Assembly: GCA_018814505.1 (NCBI GenBank)
Contig: JAHIZQ010000134.1
Coordinates: 1 to 11,080 of the forward strand
From: Candidatus Omnitrophota bacterium
Lineage (GTDB): Bacteria; Omnitrophota; Gorgyraeia; Tantalellales; Tantalellaceae
DNA length: 11,080 nt
Reading direction: 5' to 3'
The position numbers and the translations under genes are program-made. The notes under the pieces are model-generated. The model was not told the DNA's origin and searched no databases. It saw nothing but the letters and a program-made list of their open reading frames with translations. Of this stretch, positions 1 to 5,095 are shown piece after piece (position 1 is the first letter of the stretch; each line of letters opens with the position of its first letter).

Positions 1-1136
1 TCTATCGCGGCGCGCGCAAAATGATTTCTCGTAGTTCCTCGAGTAATTCCAACAATAGTGCCACGCGCCATCTGATCCCAATAAGGCGCGCCAAGCCCGA
101 CAAGCGCGGGTACAAAATATACGCCTTCATTGTCTGGAAGCATTTCAGACATTTTTTGAGATTCGCCCGCGGAACTTAAAATTTTTAGCCCGTCCCTAAG
201 CCATTGAATCGCGGCTCCAGAGACAAATACCGCGCCTTCAATCACATATATCGGCGCGCCACTCGCACCACACCCCAACGTAGTAATAAGCCCCTGTTGC
301 AACACAGGGCGCTTGTTGCCCGCATTAAGAAGGATAAAGCTTCCCGTGCCGTATGTGTTTTTAACATTTCCTTTATTAAAACAGGCTTGACCGGCAAGCG
401 CGGCTTGCTGGTCTCCAGCTATTCCGGTTACGGGAATGCCTTGCGCAAGTTTTCCTAGTTTGACTGTTTTTCCAAAAAACCCTGACGATTTTTTTACCTG
501 CGGCAGTATTTCTTTTGGAATATTAAATTTTCTTAAAAGCCTTTTGTCCCATTTTAACGTGTCAATATTAAAAAGCATCGTGCGTGAAGCATTGGTATAA
601 TCTGTAGCATGAACCTTTCCTCCGGTTAAATTCCAAAGAATCCAACTGTCGGTGGTACCAAAACAAATTTGTATCTTTTTAGATTTAACCGCAAGCCCAG
701 AAACATTTTTTAATATCCATTCTATTTTTGTCGCGGAAAAATACGCGTCAATGGGAAGTCCCGTTATTTTCCTAATTAAAGAAGCTTCTTTTTTATTGCG
801 TTTTAATTTATCACATCGATCAGCGGTTCTCCGACATTGCCAGACAATAGCGTTATATAAAGGTTTACCGGTATTTCTGTCCCAAATTACGGTTGTTTCG
901 CGCTGATTTGTAATGCCTATTGCCTCTATCTCTGCCTCCGGAATTTTTTTTAAAACTTTTTGGATTGAATCATACACGCTTTTCCAGATTTCTTGCGGGT
1001 TATGTTCTACCCATCCGGGTTTTGGAAAATACTGCGGAAATTCTTGATAACTCGCGGTAATTTTTCGACCTTTCTTGTCATAAATAACCGCACGGCTCCC
1101 GGTTGTCCCCTGATCAATTGCTAAAATGTATTTCAT
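1..1136 (-). CDS. glpK: Glycerol kinase, C-terminus cut off by the left edge
   Basis: FGGY-family kinase that phosphorylates glycerol to sn-glycerol-3-phosphate with ATP in the cytoplasm. The frame is open from the ATG at 1136 to the window edge, giving 378 of roughly 500 residues. Visible signatures are the N-terminal phosphate-binding DQGTTGSR (residues 8-15), PKPGWVEHNP (39-48), GITNQRETT (74-82), the WQCRRT block at about 99-104, FGTTDSWILW, DYTNASRTMLFNI (179-191), and GIAGDQQAA with the catalytic Asp at about 242; further on NTYGTG, GAPYWD and a GITRGTTRNH block. All match the E. coli GlpK order. An AGGG lies 7 bases before the ATG. It sits 25 bp behind the lipase-like gene and is probably its cotranscribed partner. 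Identity is very secure; only the last quarter is missing. Confidence 0.97.
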   Translation of the reverse strand, partial: MKYILAIDQGTTGSRAVIYDKKGRKITASYQEFPQYFPKPGWVEHNPQEIWKSVYDSIQKVLKKIPEAEIEAIGITNQRETTVIWDRNTGKPLYNAIVWQCRRTADRCDKLKRNKKEASLIRKITGLPIDAYFSATKIEWILKNVSGLAVKSKKIQICFGTTDSWILWNLTGGKVHATDYTNASRTMLFNIDTLKWDKRLLRKFNIPKEILPQVKKSSGFFGKTVKLGKLAQGIPVTGIAGDQQAALAGQACFNKGNVKNTYGTGSFILLNAGNKRPVLQQGLITTLGCGASGAPIYVIEGAVFVSGAAIQWLRDGLKILSSAGESQKMSEMLPDNEGVYFVPALVGLGAPYWDQMARGTIVGITRGTTRNHFARAAI

Positions 1137-1161
1137 TAAATATCCCTTTTTACTAAACTCG

Positions 1162-2007
1162 TTATATTGCACTCTTTTGTCTTGGCGAGATTCTGGGCAA
1201 CACCCATTCTCGCATATCTTTAAATACTTTTTCTTTTTCCTTTTCTATTGAAAGAGCATGATGCAATCCAGGATAGAAAATTAGTTTTTTGTCTTTTACT
1301 TTCAATCCACGAAAAATAACTTTGCTTATTTTAGGAGTTGTCAGCGAGTCTTTCCCCGCGAGTAAAAACAATACCGGTATTTTTATCTTATTTTTTCGGA
1401 TTAGACTGTTCATCTGCGCTGAAAATATACAACTTAACAGTTTCGCTGACGCAAACCTATGTTCCCTATCATCCGTATCCATTACTTCCCGGTAATCCTT
1501 ATCCCGTGTACACATTTCTGCATTAAAAGGCATTTCAAATTGTTCACGCGGTTTAAAAAACATCGCCTTAAATATTTTTATGTATTTTCCGATTGAAAAC
1601 TTTAATACACTTAAAAACGCAGGCGAAAGACAAATTAATCCGTCAAAAAGATCCGGTTTTCGTAAAACTATCTGAAACGCGATTAAAGCGCCCATACTTT
1701 CGCCAATTATAAAAATCTTTTTTCCTGGGCACTCTGCCCGCGCCGTATCACAAATTCGATAAATGCCTTCATAATACACATCAAATGAATCGACATGCCC
1801 TCTGAGTCCTTCGGTTTCACCAAACCCTTTAAGCTCAATCGCGTAAGATGAAATATTATTTTTTATAAAAAAATCTGCCAAAAAATCCCACCTCGCGCTT
1901 TGCGCGCCAAGTCCGTGTACCAAAACAAACACGGCTTTGGGGTCAGGGGCAAGCCATTTTCTATACATAACCGCGTATTTTTTATCCGTTATTATCGCTC
2001 TCATCAT
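1162..2007 (-). CDS. Alpha/beta hydrolase, monoacylglycerol lipase / lysophospholipase type (Hydrolase_4)
   Basis: Serine hydrolase of the monoacylglycerol lipase/lysophospholipase group, 281 residues, a normal family length. Seen directly: the oxyanion-hole strand VLVHGLGAQSARWD (28-41), the nucleophile elbow GESMG with Ser104, the acid in AGKDSLTTP (Asp220) and the base in YPGLHHALSIE (His250). The segment ELKGFGETEGLRGHVDSF (58-75) is typical of bacterial monoglyceride lipases. There is no signal peptide, so it should act in the cytoplasm. It lies 9 bp after the regulator stop and 25 bp before glpK, so a role in releasing glycerol from monoacylglycerol or a glycerophospholipid-derived ester is a natural inference; the substrate is not shown by the sequence. 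Two adjacent ATGs are present: the GAGG at 2010-2013 is only 2 bases from the first and 5 bases from the second (2004), so translation may begin at 2004. Confidence 0.9.
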   Translation of the reverse strand: MMRAIITDKKYAVMYRKWLAPDPKAVFVLVHGLGAQSARWDFLADFFIKNNISSYAIELKGFGETEGLRGHVDSFDVYYEGIYRICDTARAECPGKKIFIIGESMGALIAFQIVLRKPDLFDGLICLSPAFLSVLKFSIGKYIKIFKAMFFKPREQFEMPFNAEMCTRDKDYREVMDTDDREHRFASAKLLSCIFSAQMNSLIRKNKIKIPVLFLLAGKDSLTTPKISKVIFRGLKVKDKKLIFYPGLHHALSIEKEKEKVFKDMREWVLPRISPRQKSAI

Positions 2008-2016
2008 AACCTCTTT

Positions 2017-3066
2017 CTATATGCTAAGTTGCTCTTTTGCCCTTTTTATCATAAAACTTACATTTTCATCGGCATTTTCAAAAGTAATATCTATTCCTGG
2101 ATAGCGCAATTTCCACACACGAAACACTTCATCCGCAAATCCCTGGCCAACAAGTTTTACGTCTTTAAAATCCAAAATAATCGTTTTAAACTTATCTAGT
2201 CCCGTCAACACACGCCGCGCCTGTGATCTTGAAATATATTCTGTGCCTTGTTTATAAAGTTTTATCGTAACCTTTGTTTTGCTAAATCCAAGGTCATCCT
2301 CTGTATATTGTTTAAAAATATCTTCTATTTTTGTTTTTGAATCAAGGCTAATAGAAAATCTTATTTTTGTGCCAAAAGTCTCCCTAGCATCTTTAACCAG
2401 CACTTCATTCATAAAATTATCAAAAATTACTTTCTTACATGAACTCTGTATTGAAAAAAAACTTGCTACTTTGGATGTAAAAAAAATGCCTTCCCCGCTA
2501 TGTTTTTCCGGTATCGTTGTTAGTTTGCCCTTTAGGAGATCTTGAATCGCTGACATTTCATTTGTGAGGCTTTTCTTTTTCATTATGTTATTAAAAATAC
2601 CCACACCTTTATCAGTCACAGAAAAATTAATACTATTCTCATTTTTCTCAATTACTATTTCAATTTCATCCGACTGCGAATGATCTATTGCGTTATTTAC
2701 CATTTCCAAAAACGCGTAACCTACGATAGTCGAAATATTCGGTACAAGATTAAGAAAAATTCCGTTATTTTTTTTTATTTCTTTAAACACAAAATCTTCG
2801 TCAATATTGTCGTTTTTAAATACGCGCCGTATTCTTAAAATATTTTCCTTTGCCGCGACTAAAGCAGATTCCGTAGCAAAAATATACTTGGCCTTATTGG
2901 CTTTACCTATAAGTAAAATCTTGCCGTCATTTTTCAGCTCCCGAAAAGCCCTGTTAACATACGTACGAGAAAAACCTGTAAGCATTACAATATCAGCAGA
3001 CTTAACTTCGCCATTTTTCTTTAATACCCTTAAAATTAAACCGCATATATCCACTTTTGTCTCCAT
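2017..3066 (-). CDS. Winged-helix / GHKL ATPase / STAS-like (DUF4325) fusion regulator
   Basis: Predicted one-protein transcription regulator, 349 residues from the ATG at 3066. Order of domains: a winged helix at about 5-63 (helix-turn-helix in SADIVMLTGFSRTYVNRAFREL, about 23-44), a linker, a GHKL/Bergerat ATPase at about 100-240, and a DUF4325 STAS-like domain at about 262-340 (SRSQARRVL, then ILDFKDVKLVGQGFADEVFRVW). ATP-binding motifs are intact: N box EMVNNAIDHS with Glu121 and Asn125, G1 box DKGVGIF (152-158), G2 box HSGEGIFF (189-196). The domain trio recalls the anti-sigma kinase and anti-anti-sigma partners of SpoIIAB/SpoIIAA, here joined to DNA binding. It heads the lipase-glpK operon and sits beneath an operator array, so autoregulation is likely. 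Start choice: a TTG at 3084 precedes the predicted transcript start; ATG 3066 has no clear ribosome site; GTG 3054 has GGAG 6 bases upstream and is a real alternative. Confidence 0.85.
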   Translation of the reverse strand: METKVDICGLILRVLKKNGEVKSADIVMLTGFSRTYVNRAFRELKNDGKILLIGKANKAKYIFATESALVAAKENILRIRRVFKNDNIDEDFVFKEIKKNNGIFLNLVPNISTIVGYAFLEMVNNAIDHSQSDEIEIVIEKNENSINFSVTDKGVGIFNNIMKKKSLTNEMSAIQDLLKGKLTTIPEKHSGEGIFFTSKVASFFSIQSSCKKVIFDNFMNEVLVKDARETFGTKIRFSISLDSKTKIEDIFKQYTEDDLGFSKTKVTIKLYKQGTEYISRSQARRVLTGLDKFKTIILDFKDVKLVGQGFADEVFRVWKLRYPGIDITFENADENVSFMIKRAKEQLSI

Positions 3067-3076
3067 TTTTAGTTTA

Positions 3077-3087
3077 GTTGACAACTT
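3077..3087. promoter_or_regulatory. Operator unit S1 (AGTTGACAACT) over the transcription start
   Basis: An 11-bp perfect dyad, AGTTG-A-CAACT. Together with its flanks (3075-3089) it forms a 15-bp perfect inverted repeat with 3106-3120. It overlaps the predicted start of transcription of the regulator operon. The consensus over six units in this intergenic region is AGTTGNMAACT. The likely ligand is the winged-helix regulator encoded just downstream; that is inferred from position only. Confidence 0.65.
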
Positions 3088-3088
3088 T

Positions 3089-3117
3089 AGTATATATTAA
3101 AAATTTAAAGTTGTCAA
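3089..3117 (-). promoter_or_regulatory. Sigma70-type promoter of the regulator-lipase-glpK operon
   Basis: Reading the minus strand, TTGACA (3117-3112) is followed by a 17-base spacer and TATACT (3094-3089). This is a perfect -35, the ideal spacing, and a -10 with one mismatch. The predicted start of transcription is near 3082, which leaves only about 16 bases before the ATG at 3066. One operator unit (3109-3119) covers the -35 and another (3077-3087) covers the start point, so binding of a protein there should block RNA polymerase. Confidence 0.8.
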
Positions 3118-3130
3118 CTAGTTGTAAACT
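3104..3130. repeat. 27-bp direct repeat, copy 1: tandem operator units S2+S3 over the -35
   Basis: This 27-bp stretch is identical to 3204-3230, exactly 100 bp away. It contains two 11-bp units set head to tail, AGTTGTCAACT (3109-3119) and AGTTGTAAACT (3120-3130), whose centres are 11 bp apart, about one helical turn. The junction creates the palindrome CAACTAGTTG (3115-3124). S2 covers the -35 hexamer of the regulator promoter. The arrangement suggests cooperative binding of two dimers on one face of the helix. Confidence 0.75.
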
Positions 3131-3170
3131 AAAAACATCGAACTTGCTTATAGAAAATTGGGATTAAAGG

Positions 3171-3186
3171 CAACTAGTTGGCAACT
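3171..3186. promoter_or_regulatory. Operator unit S4 with palindrome CAACTAGTTG
   Basis: Position 3176-3186 reads AGTTGGCAACT, another 11-bp dyad unit, and 3171-3180 repeats the palindrome CAACTAGTTG found in both 27-bp copies. Only a degenerate half-site precedes it (CAACT at 3171-3175). Its centre lies 33 bp from that of S5, matching the 32-bp distance between S1 and S2, so S4 appears to be the distal counterpart of S1. No -10 element accompanies it. Confidence 0.55.
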
Positions 3187-3203
3187 TTTTGTTGATTTTC
3201 ATT

Positions 3204-3230
3204 TTTAAAGTTGTCAACTAGTTGTAAACT
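3204..3230. repeat. 27-bp direct repeat, copy 2: tandem operator units S5+S6
   Basis: Identical to 3104-3130, with units AGTTGTCAACT (3209-3219) and AGTTGTAAACT (3220-3230). It ends two bases before the last codon of the sixA-like gene (stop at 3233-3235). A TTGACA is present on the minus strand, as in copy 1, but the matching -10 position reads CAACAA, so this copy has no promoter of its own. It may be an upstream auxiliary operator for looping, or a roadblock to transcription arriving from the sixA side. Confidence 0.7.
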
Positions 3231-3232
3231 CT

Positions 3233-3685
3233 TTACAGTAAGTCTGGAGTCAGGTACCACTCAATACGCCATTTGTCCATATGGCCGAGACATATTATCC
3301 CTGAATTTTTAAAGGAAATAATGTCTCCTTCATCTTTTCCGCATAATAGTAATACGGTTAATTTTTTCAGAAAAGGCAAATGTCCCACAATCATTAAATC
3401 CCCTGCCAGATTTTTAATCTCGCCCGGAAACTTATCAACCGGATCATTAGGTTTTAAATCGTCTCTCTCGCGCGCATTGGAAGGCGTTACGTATTGCGAA
3501 ATTATCTGCGCGGTCTGTACAGCGCGCATTTTTTTACTAAACCACAAATTCTCAACATTTACCCTTTCCGCTTTTAAAAGCCTTGCCGCTTTCTCCGTCT
3601 GCGCCTTGCCTTCTTCGCTTAAAGGTTTTTGCGGGTCTACGTCTTCGGAAACTGAAAGCCCATGCTGAATTAAATAAAGTTTCAT
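3233..3685 (-). CDS. sixA: SixA-like phosphohistidine phosphatase (histidine phosphatase superfamily)
   Basis: Small cytoplasmic phosphatase of the phosphoglycerate mutase-like fold, 150 residues, the usual SixA length. The family removes phosphate from histidine on phosphotransfer domains. Seen: the N-terminal LYLIQHG with nucleophile His8, the motif PLSEEGKAQTEKAARLL (21-37), SKKMRAVQTAQI (50-61) with Arg54, LKPNDPV (77-83) and VGHLPFL (100-106) with His102. The residue before His8 is Gln7 where most members have Arg (RHG); I recall QHG from annotated SixA homologues in several uncultured phyla, so it need not be inactive. The strong site GGGAGG lies just before the ATG. It follows the isoaspartate methyltransferase by 35 bp and is probably cotranscribed. 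The protein partner is unknown. Confidence 0.85.
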   Translation of the reverse strand: MKLYLIQHGLSVSEDVDPQKPLSEEGKAQTEKAARLLKAERVNVENLWFSKKMRAVQTAQIISQYVTPSNARERDDLKPNDPVDKFPGEIKNLAGDLMIVGHLPFLKKLTVLLLCGKDEGDIISFKNSGIICLGHMDKWRIEWYLTPDLL

Positions 3686-3720
3686 TTTCCCCTCCCTGAA
3701 ATAAAATATTTACCTGGAAT

Positions 3721-4440
3721 TTATTCCGACTTAACCATCGGCACAAACCTAACTGGCAGTAAAACTTGTTGTTTAGTTCCTTCTTCGGTACGCTCTATCA
3801 AGTACAGTTGCTGAAACGATGTGCCCACCGGGACTATCATTTTCCCTCCGATTTTGAGCTGTTCAATTAGTTCTTCCGGAATTTCCGGCGGCGCGGCAGT
3901 TACAATAATCGCGTCAAAGGGCGCGTATTCGGGAAGCCCCTTATATCCATCGGCACACTCCACCGTTACATTATTATAGCCTAACAATTTTAGTCTTTTT
4001 TTAGCGGCTTCGGCAAGAGGTGCTAAAATTTCAATCGTATAAACTTCCTTAACTATTTCCGCTAATACGGCCGCCTGGTACCCGCACCCTGTGCCGATTT
4101 CAAGGACACGCATATTTTTCTGTGGTTTAATCTGCTCCGTCATGTAAGCAACAATGTATGGTTGAGAAATTGTCTGGCCATACCCTATAGGAAGAGGCGA
4201 GTCAAGATAGGCGTTTTCTCTAAATGCCTGTGGAACAAACAAGTGCCGGTCAACTTTTTCCATAGCGCTAAGCACATTAGTCGCATTAACACCTCTCGCC
4301 TTTATTTGCATCTCCACCATTATCTTCTTTTTAGCGGAAACATTATCACGATCATTTGAAAAAGATTTTTCAGCTGACATAAAAAAACAAAACAGGCACA
4401 CCACAATTATTGAAAATTTTATCTCAACTTGCCACTTCAA
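3721..4440 (-). CDS. pcm: Protein-L-isoaspartate O-methyltransferase with N-terminal signal or anchor
   Basis: SAM-dependent methyltransferase that starts the repair of L-isoaspartyl residues in aged proteins; 239 residues against about 210 for the common cytoplasmic form. Seen: MVEMQIKARGV (41-51), DRHLFVP (64-70), PLPIGYGQTISQPYIVAYM (82-100), and the SAM loop VLEIGTGCGYQAA (112-124); later GGKMIVPVG. The extra N-terminus has a basic start (MKWQVEIK), a hydrophobic stretch at 9-23 and a polar tail, like a signal peptide or membrane anchor. The TTG start at 4440 is the only one that includes it: an in-frame stop lies at 4462-4464, and AGG sits 5 bases before the TTG. ATG 4380 and ATG 4320 (residue 41) would give cytoplasmic forms but have weaker ribosome sites. 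Identity is firm, localisation is open. Confidence 0.93.
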   Translation of the reverse strand: MKWQVEIKFSIIVVCLFCFFMSAEKSFSNDRDNVSAKKKIMVEMQIKARGVNATNVLSAMEKVDRHLFVPQAFRENAYLDSPLPIGYGQTISQPYIVAYMTEQIKPQKNMRVLEIGTGCGYQAAVLAEIVKEVYTIEILAPLAEAAKKRLKLLGYNNVTVECADGYKGLPEYAPFDAIIVTAAPPEIPEELIEQLKIGGKMIVPVGTSFQQLYLIERTEEGTKQQVLLPVRFVPMVKSE

Positions 4441-4500
4441 ATTGGCCTGTCCCTCAATTTTTTACTTTCCTTCAATTAATAAAAAACCTATAGCAAAATA

Positions 4501-4659
4501 TTAAAATAACGTATAAATGAACGGCGCTAGCGCGGAAGATTCTGTGAAAATTAGTATTATTCCCAATAAAAGCAGTACTATAATCAGCGGCAACAGCCAC
4601 CATTTTTTTCTTATTTTTAAAAAATCCCAAAGTTCCTTAATTATAGACATTTTTCCCAT
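4501..4659 (-). CDS. DUF5989 / SxtK-like small membrane protein (52 aa)
   Basis: A 52-residue protein starting MGKMSIIKELWDFLKIRKKWW, followed by one hydrophobic helix (about residues 22-38, LLPLIIVLLLLGIILIF) and ending ESSALAPFIYTLF. The amphipathic basic N-terminus, single membrane segment and AxAPFIYTLF end are the DUF5989 signature as I know it. AGGA lies 7 bases before the ATG at 4659; a second ATG at 4650 is in frame. It begins 16 bp after the end of the SxtJ-like gene and follows the carbamoyltransferase, the order sxtI-sxtJ-sxtK seen in saxitoxin clusters and, without the toxin genes, in many bacteria. Function is unknown; a membrane partner of SxtJ or of the carbamoyltransferase is plausible. 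Confidence 0.9.
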   Translation of the reverse strand: MGKMSIIKELWDFLKIRKKWWLLPLIIVLLLLGIILIFTESSALAPFIYTLF

Positions 4660-4675
4660 AATCTATTCCTTTCAG

Positions 4676-5074
4676 CTAAAACTGTTTTGTTAACCGTTCC
4701 TTATCGGAAAGCTTTGCGGGTTTTTTAAGCCAATAGCTTTCCGCGGTTTTATCAATTTTTATGTCCAAAATATCTTTCCCAAAAACTCTCATTACTACCC
4801 CTATCGGAGTTACAATAAAATAATAAACCATCAAAAGGATAACTCTTGTGTTAACCCATCATATAACGTGTGATATTTTTATAAACGCTTTATAAACAGG
4901 TTTTAATTTTTCCGGAAATAATATACCAAAACTTAAAGATATCACGGAAAAACTGAAAAACCATTTACAAGCACCTACATGGTGTTTCAAAAAATGAATC
5001 GTCCCAAACGCACCAAGCTCGATTCCCAAAACTATGCCGAATTGTCTTAAATCTTTTTTTGTAGTTTTTTTCAT
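4676..5074 (-). pseudogene. SxtJ-family membrane protein gene interrupted by an in-frame TGA
   Basis: The gene reads MKKTTKKDLRQFGIVLG from the ATG at 5074, runs 71 codons to a TGA at 4859-4861, and then continues in the same frame for 60 more codons (WVNTRVILLMVYYFIVTPIG, later MRVFGKDILD, SYWLKK, ending LTKQF) to TAG at 4676-4678. Both halves match the SxtJ family: an N-terminal helical hairpin, LFPEKLKPVYKAFIKI, a third hydrophobic segment with VTPIG, and the KQF end. Total 132 codons is the usual length. In homologues I recall, the residue before WVNTR is Gly, so a single GGA-to-TGA change explains the stop. No other decay is visible. It may be a recent nonsense mutation, a base-call error, or less likely a read-through codon. 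The start lies 21 bp behind the carbamoyltransferase stop, with only a weak ribosome site, suggesting translational coupling. Confidence 0.85.
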
Positions 5075-5095
5075 TATTTAATTACCATCTTAGCG

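Noticed and set aside
204..906. Plus-strand open frames opposite the glycerol kinase
   Set aside because: They lie antisense to a complete conserved kinase frame, have no recognisable domains and no ribosome sites.
3104..3230. Two identical 27-bp repeats as a minimal CRISPR array or integration site
   Set aside because: Only two copies, 73 bp of intervening DNA that itself contains a further related unit, no cas or integrase gene, and a clear promoter overlap. Operators explain them better.
4441..4500. A possible gene or terminator between DUF5989 and pcm
   Set aside because: Only 60 AT-rich bases with no hairpin and T run and no start with a ribosome site; it appears to be plain spacer, so read-through from the carbamoyltransferase operon into pcm is possible.
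4859..5074. A separate 71-residue protein in place of an interrupted SxtJ
   Set aside because: The frame continues without another stop for 60 codons that match the rest of the SxtJ family and end at the expected place, so the short product is a truncation.
4676..5074. Genome-wide reassignment of TGA to glycine (SR1/Gracilibacteria code)
   Set aside because: The DUF4334 gene ends in TGA inside an ATGA overlap with the next start, and no other in-frame TGA was needed in any long gene here. One case is better explained by mutation or error.
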